Shown here: piece by piece, positions 17,581 through 25,749 of the stretch | How the letters are laid out: the number at the start of each line of letters is the position of its first letter | How positions within the stretch are numbered: position 1 is the stretch's first letter | Program-made: the position numbers and the translations under genes | The notes under the pieces: model-generated | The model's database searches: none | What the model was told of the DNA's origin: nothing | Seen by the model: only the letters and a program-made list of their open reading frames with translations | NCBI GenBank assembly: GCA_043513815.1 | Contig: CP121313.1 | Coordinates: 3,596,001-3,660,000, forward strand | DNA length: 64,000 nucleotides | Source: JANQIO01 sp043513815 | GTDB lineage: Bacteria; Pseudomonadota; Gammaproteobacteria; Pseudomonadales; Halieaceae | Direction of reading: 5' to 3'

Positions 17581-19350
17581 TCAGCTCTCCTTCTTGCTCT
17601 CCCGCAGACGCAGGTTCAGCTCGCGAAGTTGCTGCGCGTCGACCACGCCGGGGGCGTCGGTCAGCACGCAGTGGGCGGTCTGCGTCTTGGGGAAGGCGAT
17701 TACGTCGCGAATCGATTTTGAATCGGTCATCAACATGACCATCCGGTCCAGGCCGAAGGCGATACCGCCGTGGGGCGGGGCGCCGTACTTCAGGGCGTCC
17801 AGCAGAAAGCCGAACTTCTCTTCGGCCTCTGCGGCTCCGATACCGAGGATGTCCAGCACAGAGGCCTGCATGTCCCGGTCGTGAATACGAATCGAGCCGC
17901 CACCGAGCTCGGTGCCGTTAAGCACCAGGTCATAGGCCCGGGACAGTGCAGCCGCAGGGTCTGACTGCAACGCATCCAGGTCACAGCTGGGCGCGGTAAA
18001 CGGGTGATGCAGGGGCGTGAGGCCACCATCCGTCTGTTCAAACATCGGGAAATCCACCACCCATAGCGGTGACCAGCCCGGCTCGATCATGTCGAGGTCG
18101 TGGCCCAACCTCACCCGCAGCGCACCGATAGATTCATTGACCACCATGGTCTTGTCGGCGCCAAAGAAGACGATGTCACCGTTCCCGGCACCCAGTCGCT
18201 CCATAAGCTGCGCAACAATATCAGCGGGCATGAACTTGAGGATCGGTGACTGCAAGCCTTCGACGCCGGCGTCGATATCGTTGACCTTGATCCAGGCCAG
18301 GCCGCGGGCGCCGTAGTTGGCAATATAGCTGGTGTAGTCGTCTATTTCCTTGCGGCTGATGCTGGCGCCACCGGGTACGCGCAGGGCCACAACCCGGCCT
18401 TCCGGGTCCACCGCCGGTCCGTTGAAGACCTTGAACTCCACCTGCTCCATCAGATCGTCGATGCCGACCAGCTCCAGCGGAATCCGCAAATCAGGCTTGT
18501 CGGAACCAAAGCGCGACATGGCCTCGTGCCAGGTCATATGCGGAAACTCGGGCAGCTCGACATTCAGCACGCTCTGGAATACTTCGCGCACCATGCGCTC
18601 GGCCACGTCCATGATGGCGGCCTCGTCGACGAAGGAGGCCTCGATATCGATCTGGGTGAATTCCGGCTGGCGGTCGGCGCGCAAGTCTTCGTCGCGGAAG
18701 CATTTGGCAATCTGGTAGTAGCGGTCAAACCCGGAAATCATCAGCAGCTGCTTGAAGAGCTGCGGCGACTGCGGCAATGCAAAGAACTGGCCGGGGTGGG
18801 TACGGCTGGGCACCAGGTAGTCGCGGGCGCCCTCAGGAGTCGCACGAGTGAGGATCGGGGTTTCCATGTCCAGGAAGCCCTCCCGGTCCAGGAAGCTGCG
18901 TACCGCCAGGGTAATCCGCGAGCGCGCCAGGAAACGTTCCTGCATCTCGTGCCGGCGCAAATCCATATAACGAAACTTCAGGCGCACGTCTTCACCGACG
19001 TCGGTGTATTCGTCCATTTGGAAGGGCGGCGTCTCGGCGCTGCTCAGCAGCTCCAGCTCCTTGCCAAGCACCTCGATTTCCCCGGTCTTCATATTCGGGT
19101 TGACCGTGCCCTCGCCCCGGGCCCGCACCCGGCCCGTCACCCGCAGCACGTACTCGCTGCGCACCCGGTCAGCGCGCTCGAAATGCTCCTCGGTATCCGG
19201 GTCGAAGACCACCTGTACGATACCTTCACGATCACGCAGATCGAGGAAAATCACACCCCCGTGGTCTCGACGACGGTCAACCCAGCCGCACAGCGTGACG
19301 GTCTGGTCGATGTTTTCCGTGGTCAAGTCACCACAATAATGAGTGCGCAT
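17581..19350 (-). CDS. aspS: Aspartyl-tRNA synthetase
   Basis: 589 residues, bacterial type. The N-terminal OB fold (TVTLCGWVDRRRDHGGVIF) binds the anticodon. The class II core has motif 2 (KCFRDEDLRADRQPEFTQID) and motif 3 (GIAFGLDRMVML), with the GAD insertion domain typical of bacterial AspRS between them. Whether it is discriminating for Asn was not assessed. Downstream of the zinc-ribbon gene on the minus strand and three bases before yebC. Confidence 0.98.
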   Translation of the reverse strand: MRTHYCGDLTTENIDQTVTLCGWVDRRRDHGGVIFLDLRDREGIVQVVFDPDTEEHFERADRVRSEYVLRVTGRVRARGEGTVNPNMKTGEIEVLGKELELLSSAETPPFQMDEYTDVGEDVRLKFRYMDLRRHEMQERFLARSRITLAVRSFLDREGFLDMETPILTRATPEGARDYLVPSRTHPGQFFALPQSPQLFKQLLMISGFDRYYQIAKCFRDEDLRADRQPEFTQIDIEASFVDEAAIMDVAERMVREVFQSVLNVELPEFPHMTWHEAMSRFGSDKPDLRIPLELVGIDDLMEQVEFKVFNGPAVDPEGRVVALRVPGGASISRKEIDDYTSYIANYGARGLAWIKVNDIDAGVEGLQSPILKFMPADIVAQLMERLGAGNGDIVFFGADKTMVVNESIGALRVRLGHDLDMIEPGWSPLWVVDFPMFEQTDGGLTPLHHPFTAPSCDLDALQSDPAAALSRAYDLVLNGTELGGGSIRIHDRDMQASVLDILGIGAAEAEEKFGFLLDALKYGAPPHGGIAFGLDRMVMLMTDSKSIRDVIAFPKTQTAHCVLTDAPGVVDAQQLRELNLRLRESKKES

Positions 19351-19401
19351 GTAGACGTTCCTGTGCCTGGGGCGTAAGTCGTGAAAATGCGCTACCGGCG
19401 A

Positions 19402-19722
19402 TCAGCCGGCAGCGGAAGGATTGCTTGCGGAGCTTTTGGCGCTGTTGTTGGAGGCCGGCTTGTCATCGCTCTTGCCGGCCGGCTTGGAGCCGCCGTCGGC
19501 TGGCTTGCTGTCACTGCCCTGGGCCAGGTTCTTCTGGCCACTGGTCTTGAAGTCTGTCTCGTACCAGCCGCCGCCTTTCAGCCGAAAAGCGGCAGCCGAG
19601 ATCTTCTTGCGCAGGCTGGGCTTGCCACAGTCGGGGCAGTCGACGAGGGGTTCATCGCTCATCTTCTGAAGCGCCTCCAGCTGGTGCTGGCAGGCCTGAC
19701 ACTGATATTCGTAGATAGGCAT
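19402..19722 (-). CDS. FmdB-family zinc ribbon protein
   Basis: 106 residues. The N-terminus MPIYEYQCQACQHQLEALQK with a second pair in CPDCGKPSLRKKIS forms a four-cysteine zinc ribbon, and FRLKGGGWYETDFK is the conserved end of the family core. The last 40 residues are a low-complexity Ser/Lys/Ala/Asp tail. The gene is commonly placed beside aspS. Family members are putative regulators with no established biochemical role. Confidence 0.9.
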   Translation of the reverse strand: MPIYEYQCQACQHQLEALQKMSDEPLVDCPDCGKPSLRKKISAAAFRLKGGGWYETDFKTSGQKNLAQGSDSKPADGGSKPAGKSDDKPASNNSAKSSASNPSAAG

Positions 19723-19929
19723 GGCTATATGACCGTAATCCGCAATGCTCCGTAATTGATCGGGTATTCCGGGAAATCGCCGGCCATGCGGCCAGTAGGC
19801 CTGCCTGCGCTCCCGAACGGGCGCGGATTTTAACGCAATTCCCGGCTGTCAGGTAGCACCTGATGCGGTGAGAACAAGGAGTTTGTTTCTAGATAGGGGC
19901 ATTGGCCCCTGCCCCCGCGGCGAGCCGGG

Positions 19930-19970
19930 GCGGTAGGAGTCTGCCGCCCCGCCGGGGCGGCAGCCATCAT
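19930..19970 (-). terminator. GC-rich hairpin downstream of the HU-like gene
   Basis: A CTGCCGCCCC / GGGGCGGCAG stem at about 19941-19963 lies just after the HU-like stop codon, with a second GGGGC / GCCCC stem further on. There is no T run, so intrinsic termination is uncertain. Confidence 0.45.
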
Positions 19971-19977
19971 CGCGCGA

Positions 19978-20442
19978 TCAGGAGTCGGCGAATTCCTTCA
20001 TCTTCTTCAGCGGACGCACCTTCACAGCAACACTGGCAGGCTTCGCCTTGAAGACCGTCTCTTCCCCGGTAAAGGGGTTGGTGCCCTTGCGCGCCTTGCG
20101 GGCAGGCTTCTTGACGGTGGTAATCTTCATCAGCCCAGGCAGGGTGAACTCACCCACGCTGCGCTTCTTGATGCTGCGCTCGATGAGGGCTTCCAGTTCC
20201 TCCATCACCGCACCTACTTCCTTCTTATTGAGGCCGGTGCTGTCGGCAATAGAGCCCACGATCTGGCTCTTGGTCATCTTGGCCTTGATAGCCGGCGCAG
20301 CTTTCTTAGCCGGAGCTTTTGCCGCTGCCTTCTTCTTGGCCGGTGCCTTTTTAGCCGGTGCCTTCTTGGCCGCTACCTTTTTCTTGGCAGGTGCCTTCTT
20401 GGCTGGAGCTTTTTTCTTCGCCGCCGCTTTCTTAGTAGCCAT
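19978..20442 (-). CDS. HU/IHF-family nucleoid protein with Lys/Ala/Pro-rich N-terminal tail
   Basis: 154 residues. The first 53 residues are almost only Lys, Ala and Pro (KKAPAKKAPAKKK repeats), resembling the histone H1-like tails of some bacterial HU proteins. From about residue 55 an HU-type domain follows: MTKSQIVGSIADSTGLNKKEV, then the dimer core and DNA-binding arms (GEFTLPGLMKITTVKKPARKARKGTNPFTGE), though the order of residues is divergent from classic HU. It probably compacts DNA through its basic tail. Monocistronic, divergent from proS. Confidence 0.88.
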   Translation of the reverse strand: MATKKAAAKKKAPAKKAPAKKKVAAKKAPAKKAPAKKKAAAKAPAKKAAPAIKAKMTKSQIVGSIADSTGLNKKEVGAVMEELEALIERSIKKRSVGEFTLPGLMKITTVKKPARKARKGTNPFTGEETVFKAKPASVAVKVRPLKKMKEFADS

Positions 20443-20688
20443 GTAATATTCGTCCTTCCTGTTTAATGCAGAATATTCGAGTCAAAATCGGTCTATTGAT
20501 AGAGCGAAACCCGCCGGTAACGCTTGTTCACTGTATAAAGCAAGGCCCTGGCTAATACAAGGCTTGCGCCAGAAAATCCCTTATTTATTTGTGTTTTGGC
20601 GTACATGCGATGGATGGGCACGTCGAACTCGACAGCAATTTTCCAACAGTCGTAGAATTGCACACTTACATTTTTCCGGACACTTCCC

Positions 20689-22404
20689 ATGCGCGCGAGC
20701 AGCTACCTTCTGGCCACGGTGAAAGAGACCCCTTCCGACGCCGAAATCGTCAGCCACCAGTTGATGTTGCGGGCAGGCCTCATCCGCAAGCTGGCCTCCG
20801 GGCTTTATACCTGGTTGCCCACCGGACTGCGGGTACTACGCAAGGTTGAGGCAATCGTGCGCGATGAGATGAATCGCTCAGGTGCTCAGGAAGTCAGCAT
20901 GCCGGTGGTACAACCGGCAGAGCTTTGGGAGGAATCAGGACGCTGGGAGCAGTACGGCCCCGAACTGCTGAGGCTGGCAGACCGACACGCACGCGAATTC
21001 TGCCTGGGCCCTACCCATGAAGAAGTGATTACCGAAATGGTGCGCAGCGAGATCAAGAGCTACAAACAGTTGCCGGCCAATTTCTTCCAAATACAAACCA
21101 AGTTTCGTGACGAGATCCGACCCCGCTTCGGTATCATGCGCTCGCGGGAATTCCTGATGAAAGACGCCTACTCCTTTCATATTGACCAGGCCTCGCTGCA
21201 GGAAACCTACGAGGTTATGCACGCGGCTTACACCGCCATCTTCACCCGCCTGGGCCTCGACTTCCGCCCGGTCATTGCCGACACCGGGTCTATCGGCGGC
21301 AGCACTTCCCATGAGTTTCACGTGCTGGCCAATTCCGGCGAAGACGCCATTGCTTTCAGCGACAGCAGCGACTACGCCGCAAACGTGGAAATGGCAGAAG
21401 CACTGCCACCGAGCGGTGAACGCCCTGGGGCCTCACAGGACCTGGCTGAGATAGAAACGCCTGGCCAGAAGACCATCGAGCAAGTCTGCAAGTTTCTCGA
21501 GTTGCCGATCGAACGCGCGCTCAAGACGCTGATCGTTGCAGGTGACAGCGATGAGGCGCCGCTGGTGGCGCTGGTTTTGCGCGGCGACCATCAACTCAAC
21601 ACGATCAAGGCAGAGAAACTGGAGGGCGTCGCCAGCCCCCTGCAGTTTGCCGAGGAGGCGGCGATCAAGGCCGCCATTGGCTGTGGCCTGGGTTCCATCG
21701 GGCCCGTGAGCCTGGACATGCCGGTACTGGTAGACCGATCAGCCGCTCACGCTGCTGACTTCTGCTGCGGCGCCAATCGCGACGGCGTGCACCTGACCGG
21801 CGTCAACTGGGAGCGAGACGCCAGCGCTAGTCGCGTCGAGGACCTGCGCGAGGTCATCGAGGGCGACCCCAGCCCCGATGGCAACGGTAGCCTGGTGATC
21901 AGGCGCGGTATAGAAGTCGGGCATATTTTCCAACTGGGCACCAAGTACAGCGACGCCATGAACGCCCAGGTGCTGGACGAAAACGGCAAGAGCCAGGTCA
22001 TGGCCATGGGCTGCTACGGCATTGGTGTCACGCGCATTGTGGCGGCAGCCATCGAGCAGAACCATGACGAACAGGGCATCATCTGGCCGGCCGCAATGGC
22101 GCCCTTTCAGGTCGCGATTGTGCCCCTCAACATGCACAAATCAGAGGCCGTCGCCGAGTGTGCGCTGGCGCTCTACGATGCGCTTCGTGACAGCGGCGTG
22201 GAAGTCTTGCTGGACGACCGCAACGAACGGCCCGGAGTCAAATTTGCCGACATGGAGCTGATTGGCATCCCCCACCGAGTGGTGGTAGGCGACCGCGCTC
22301 TGGCGGAAGGGAATCTCGAATACAAGAGCCGCACCGCCAGCGAACCGCAACTGATCCCCCGCGAGGATCTGCTCGCCTTTTTGCTGGAGACCCTGGAGGC
22401 CTGA
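20689..22404 (+). CDS. proS: Prolyl-tRNA synthetase (bacterial type with editing domain)
   Basis: 571 residues. Class II synthetase: RASSYLLATVKETPSDAE at the start, motif 2 region FRDEIRPRFGIMRSREFLMKDAYSFH, and motif 3 MGCYGIGVTRIVAAAIEQ. Between about residues 225 and 400 lies the INS editing domain that clears Ala-tRNA(Pro). The C-terminal anticodon domain (FQVAIVPLNMHKSEAVAE) completes it. Nothing unusual. The next gene starts one base after its stop. Confidence 0.98.
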   Translation: MRASSYLLATVKETPSDAEIVSHQLMLRAGLIRKLASGLYTWLPTGLRVLRKVEAIVRDEMNRSGAQEVSMPVVQPAELWEESGRWEQYGPELLRLADRHAREFCLGPTHEEVITEMVRSEIKSYKQLPANFFQIQTKFRDEIRPRFGIMRSREFLMKDAYSFHIDQASLQETYEVMHAAYTAIFTRLGLDFRPVIADTGSIGGSTSHEFHVLANSGEDAIAFSDSSDYAANVEMAEALPPSGERPGASQDLAEIETPGQKTIEQVCKFLELPIERALKTLIVAGDSDEAPLVALVLRGDHQLNTIKAEKLEGVASPLQFAEEAAIKAAIGCGLGSIGPVSLDMPVLVDRSAAHAADFCCGANRDGVHLTGVNWERDASASRVEDLREVIEGDPSPDGNGSLVIRRGIEVGHIFQLGTKYSDAMNAQVLDENGKSQVMAMGCYGIGVTRIVAAAIEQNHDEQGIIWPAAMAPFQVAIVPLNMHKSEAVAECALALYDALRDSGVEVLLDDRNERPGVKFADMELIGIPHRVVVGDRALAEGNLEYKSRTASEPQLIPREDLLAFLLETLEA

Positions 22405-22405
22405 C

Positions 22406-22993
22406 ATGGCTGTCCGCTTTCTCTTGCTCGCCGCCCTGCTCTCGTTCAGTTTTGACACGCTGGGGAACTCTGCCCAGGAAAGCGACCGCGACGCGCTGCG
22501 CGAGTTTCTGGATGCCGCCATCAACCGCGCCAGCAGTTTTCAAGATCGCTTTCACGCCGAGGTGTGGCTGGTGGACATGTCGGCGCGGCTGGCGCCGTTT
22601 ATCGAGGATGCCGATGCGCGGCTGGCGCTGCTGGAAAAGGTTCATTTCTATGCGCGCCAGAGCGAGTTGCCTCCGGAGCTGGTGCTCGCGGTTATTCAGG
22701 TCGAGAGTCATTTCGACCGTTTCGCCATCTCCCGGGTGGGCGCCCAGGGATTGATGCAGGTGATGCCGTTTTGGAAAAACGAAATAGGCCGCCCCGAGGA
22801 CAACCTCACTGATATTCATACCAATCTGTCCTACGGCTGTCGCATCCTCGAGTTCTACCTGCGCAAGGAAGAGGGCCGGCTGGCGACCGCCCTGGCCCGT
22901 TACAATGGCAGCGCCGGCAGCCGCGTGTACACAGACAAGGTGGAAAACGCCTGGCGTCGGTACTGGCGCACCGCACCGCTGGACTGGCGCTAG
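22406..22993 (+). CDS. Lytic transglycosylase (SLT domain)
   Basis: 195 residues with a signal peptide (RFLLLAALLSFSFDTLG). The lysozyme-like SLT fold carries the catalytic Glu in AVIQVESHFDRFAISRVGAQGLMQVMPFW and the downstream ARYNGSAGS segment. It cleaves the glycan strand to 1,6-anhydro ends in the periplasm. Coupled to proS by a one-base gap, which is a common but functionally unexplained arrangement. It is shorter than the SLT70 or MltF types, being little more than the catalytic domain. Confidence 0.9.
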   Translation: MAVRFLLLAALLSFSFDTLGNSAQESDRDALREFLDAAINRASSFQDRFHAEVWLVDMSARLAPFIEDADARLALLEKVHFYARQSELPPELVLAVIQVESHFDRFAISRVGAQGLMQVMPFWKNEIGRPEDNLTDIHTNLSYGCRILEFYLRKEEGRLATALARYNGSAGSRVYTDKVENAWRRYWRTAPLDWR

Positions 22994-23161
22994 CCTCTCC
23001 GGCGTCAAACTCGCCAGGGTGCAGCATGGATTCGGCTTACACTTCAAGCAGTGCTGCTATCATGGCAGCTGAAGTGTTGGCGAACGCGATAATAATCACG
23101 GGCCGTATAGCCGGTGATCTGATAACCAGCCGCCCAAGGGGCCCAAGGGGAGAGTAACGCC

Positions 23162-23524
23162 ATGGATTTCAACAGCCTGCTGCTAGTGTTCATAGCCTGG
23201 TTACTGTGGACCATTCACCAGGACCTGACCGAGAGCAACGACCGAGCTCGTAGCCTGAAGACCACGCTCAACCAACTGGTGTCCAGGGTTGAGCAGGGGC
23301 TGGGCAACCGGGACGTGCTGGGAACTTCAGCCGCAGAGGAAGCGTCTACCGTGAACCTCAACAGTGCCAGCAAGGCAAGGCTCCAGTCACTGCCACGCAT
23401 TGGTGCAGTAACGGCAGAGCACATCATTGCGGCAAGACCCTTTAGCGCGGTGGAAGATCTACGCGGCGTGCAGGGCATCACCAACGCCATTTTCAGCGCC
23501 ATTCAGGACAAGATCAGCGTTTGA
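23162..23524 (+). CDS. ComEA-like helix-hairpin-helix protein
   Basis: 120 residues. One N-terminal membrane helix (FNSLLLVFIAWLLWTI) is followed by a charged linker and a C-terminal helix-hairpin-helix pair (VNLNSASKARLQSLPRIGAVTAEHIIAARPFSAVEDLRGVQGI), the ComEA DNA-binding fold. Such proteins bind incoming DNA in the periplasm during transformation, but stand-alone short versions may have other roles. The N-terminus looks like a membrane anchor rather than a cleaved signal. Confidence 0.85.
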   Translation: MDFNSLLLVFIAWLLWTIHQDLTESNDRARSLKTTLNQLVSRVEQGLGNRDVLGTSAAEEASTVNLNSASKARLQSLPRIGAVTAEHIIAARPFSAVEDLRGVQGITNAIFSAIQDKISV

Positions 23525-23562
23525 TCGTTGGGCGGCGCGCCAGGCCGGCGCCCGCCAGGCGG

Positions 23563-23844
23563 CTAGACGCCCATACTGCTCAGGGTGTTCATGATCCGGC
23601 GCAGGATGCCGGTAAATGCCGGGTGGTCTGCCTCAAGCCGGGTCACCAACTCTTCAACTGTATCTCCGATATCGAGATCGCTGGCGTCGCCTGATTCGGC
23701 GCGTGCGTCACCCTCGAGATGCTGTTCGATATCGCTGATCATGCCGTGCAGTCGCCGACGCTCGACATCATCGAGGGGCAGGCTGTCGATCTCATTCAAC
23801 AGGCTGGATAAATCCTTGACTACCTGATCCTTGCTCACTGGCAC
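23563..23844 (-). CDS. DUF4404 family protein
   Basis: 93 residues. The pattern of two amphipathic helices, LLNEIDSLPLDDVERRRLHGMISDIEQHL and VEELVTRLEADHPAFTGILRRIMNTLSSMGV, matches the small acidic DUF4404 family. It has no signal or membrane helix and is probably cytoplasmic. Function unknown. It ends 38 bp from the convergent ComEA-like gene. Confidence 0.8.
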   Translation of the reverse strand: MPVSKDQVVKDLSSLLNEIDSLPLDDVERRRLHGMISDIEQHLEGDARAESGDASDLDIGDTVEELVTRLEADHPAFTGILRRIMNTLSSMGV

Positions 23845-23896
23845 ACTCTCTGTTGGGCGGGTTGCACACCGACGCCGATACCTTACTCCGCTGACG

Positions 23897-24006
23897 GCGC
23901 TCCATCAAACCGCTGTGGGCGCTTTATTGCCCCGCAGCGGGCGCTTTATTTGGTCGCTGCAGGCGCTTTATTTGGCCGCTGCAGGCGCTTTATTTGGTCG
24001 CTGCAG
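23897..24006. repeat. 22-bp tandem repeat overlapping a stop codon
   Basis: Three nearly identical units GCGCTTTATTTGG[TC]CGCTGCAG at 23941-23962, 23963-23984 and 23985-24006 are preceded by two diverged 22-bp units (23919-23940 and 23897-23918). The stop codon and last codons of the minus-strand gene lie in the last unit; the first diverged unit resembles the coding sequence just inside the gene (GCGCTCCATCAAAC against GCGCTCCGTCAAAC at 24007). The array thus seems to be a repeated copy of the gene's 3' end. Confidence 0.85.
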
Positions 24007-25123
24007 GCGCTCCGTCAAACAGGTCCTTGAAACCAGACGGTTGGTGGCGGCCAATGGCGATATTCTCCAGAGTGCCAATGCCCGTGCGGTCTCCCATGCG
24101 AGCGTGCACCACGTGGTGCACATGCAGGTTCTCAAAGCCCAGTGGGTCCAGGTCGGCAAGCACCCAGTCTTCGCGGGCGATCTCCAGCTCACCATGCCAC
24201 ACTGCATGCCCCCAACTCGGGTGGTTATATCCCAGACCGAGTACCTGGAAGCGCAGCCCCACCTCCATCTCCACGTCGTAGCGATTGCCGTGACGGTCGG
24301 CCAGCAGCAGCTGCGCCGACTGGGGCCAACGGGTGCCCGGCCGCCAGTCAATGCGGTGTGAGACTTCCACCATGGGGATATGTCCGGGATCGTCACCGGC
24401 GGGGATGGCCGCCGGTTCCTGGTAGAGCGGCAGCAAGTCGGCACTGACCTGGGTGGGAGTGCCATCGCGATCTTCGAAGGTGCCCATTTGTGTACAGACA
24501 TCACCAAAGTTGATGGGATTCCAGCACCAGTAGACGCCGGGCTCCTTGTTGGGCAGTCCGGGCGCGCCCCCCGGGGGCTCTCCCACAGGCCGCACCCCCC
24601 AGGATTTGTCGCGGGTGCCAACGGCACGGTGCACGTCCACGCGTTTGCCGTCGACACTGAAAAAGCCCTCCCAGTAGCCCAACTGCGTAAAGCGCGAACT
24701 ATGCATGATCAGCCTGCCGTCGTCGTACATGATGCTCTCAGGCTCTTCATGAGGAATACTGGCCGCAGTAAAGACCAGGTCACATTCGATGCCAGTGTCA
24801 TTGGCGGCAAGACTAAGCCGCAGTTTGCGCATCGGCTCGACTATCTCGATGGACAGTGGTCCGACGACCGTCTCGCCTCGCTCCCGCGGTGCACGACGGG
24901 AGCCGTGAAACGCATGCTGACGGGTACGATCGGCAATGCTGAAATGCGCGTCCATCACATGGCGATTGGGGTAGAGGCCGAGCCCGGCTTCAAAAATATA
25001 TTCACCCTCAGTATCGATGCCGTTCATCCAGTAACGATCGTAAAAATTGCGATCGCTCGGCGCAGGACGTGCCACCGGCGCTGGGGTTTGATGTATACAG
25101 AAATCGTCGAAGTTGGTAATCAT
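23990..25123 (-). CDS. Predicted lipocalin/CrtC-like protein of unknown function
   Basis: 377 residues, cytoplasmic by appearance (no signal peptide). The sequence is rich in beta strands and aromatic residues, with motifs NFYDRYWMNGIDTEGEYIFEA, HSSRFTQLGYWEGFFSVDGK, GTRDKSWGVRPVGEPP and YHPSWGH-like GYNHPSWGHAVWHGELEIA. This resembles the two-lobed lipocalin-like proteins related to hydroxyneurosporene synthase CrtC and AttH, often linked to lipid, steroid or hydrocarbon metabolism in marine bacteria. I cannot name a reaction. No carotenoid genes are nearby. The last codons lie in the 22-bp tandem repeat. Confidence 0.7.
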   Translation of the reverse strand: MITNFDDFCIHQTPAPVARPAPSDRNFYDRYWMNGIDTEGEYIFEAGLGLYPNRHVMDAHFSIADRTRQHAFHGSRRAPRERGETVVGPLSIEIVEPMRKLRLSLAANDTGIECDLVFTAASIPHEEPESIMYDDGRLIMHSSRFTQLGYWEGFFSVDGKRVDVHRAVGTRDKSWGVRPVGEPPGGAPGLPNKEPGVYWCWNPINFGDVCTQMGTFEDRDGTPTQVSADLLPLYQEPAAIPAGDDPGHIPMVEVSHRIDWRPGTRWPQSAQLLLADRHGNRYDVEMEVGLRFQVLGLGYNHPSWGHAVWHGELEIAREDWVLADLDPLGFENLHVHHVVHARMGDRTGIGTLENIAIGRHQPSGFKDLFDGAPAATK

Positions 25124-25223
25124 GGCTCATCCCCGCTGGCTGGGACGCCCAATATACGAAGCGGCCGGCAGTGCCTCAAGCGGCGCCCCGGCTCAGGGCA
25201 ACCGCAGCCACGTTTGGACTGGA

Positions 25224-25748
25224 TTAGTGCACCACCTGGGTCGAGGAGGCGGTGATTGCCGGGTCCGTCGACGTCCCTTCGAACCAGGCGGCTCGCTCGC
25301 TGGCGCGGCGCAATAGCTCGTAGACCTGGTGGCGAAGCTTGTGATTGAGATTGAGAGTCATCCCGCGGCCGTCACTGCAGCTTAAGTTCATCGCTACCAC
25401 ACCGCTTTCCTGAATGTTGTAGCGCAGGGCGGTCAACAGCACACCCTCCTCGCCGAGGGGGAAGGTGTCGGCATCTTCCTCGTAAGGCTGCTTGAAAGAA
25501 TCTTCCGCCACCTCACCGCCGTGCTTCATACGAGCCACTTCCTTGCGGGCCTGCTCGGGGACCACCTGCTGTGCGTCCACTTCACTCTCAAACAGCTTCT
25601 CGAGCTGTTCCAGCAGCAGGCGGGTATAGCGACGGGTACACCAGGCCCGATATTCCTTGCCGTCGGAAGTAGACACCCTCAACAGCAGCCGATCTTCGGT
25701 GTTGTCATAGGTCACATTGACCTGGCGCAGTTTGGCGGTCACTGCCAA
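25224..25748 (-). CDS. Conserved hypothetical protein
   Basis: 174 residues. I do not recognise the family. It begins with a beta-rich segment (KLRQVNVTYDNTEDRLLLRVSTSDGKEYRAWCTRRY), has a helix LLLEQLEKLFESEV, an acidic middle, and a second beta/helix part (VLLTALRYNIQESGVVAMNLSC, LNHKLRHQVYELLRRA). No signal peptide or membrane helix. The start lies two bases after the stop of the aminotransferase gene, so it is co-transcribed with it and may be a structural-adapter or regulatory partner. Codon use looks like its neighbours. Confidence 0.75.
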   Translation of the reverse strand: MAVTAKLRQVNVTYDNTEDRLLLRVSTSDGKEYRAWCTRRYTRLLLEQLEKLFESEVDAQQVVPEQARKEVARMKHGGEVAEDSFKQPYEEDADTFPLGEEGVLLTALRYNIQESGVVAMNLSCSDGRGMTLNLNHKLRHQVYELLRRASERAAWFEGTSTDPAITASSTQVVH

Positions 25749-25749
25749 C

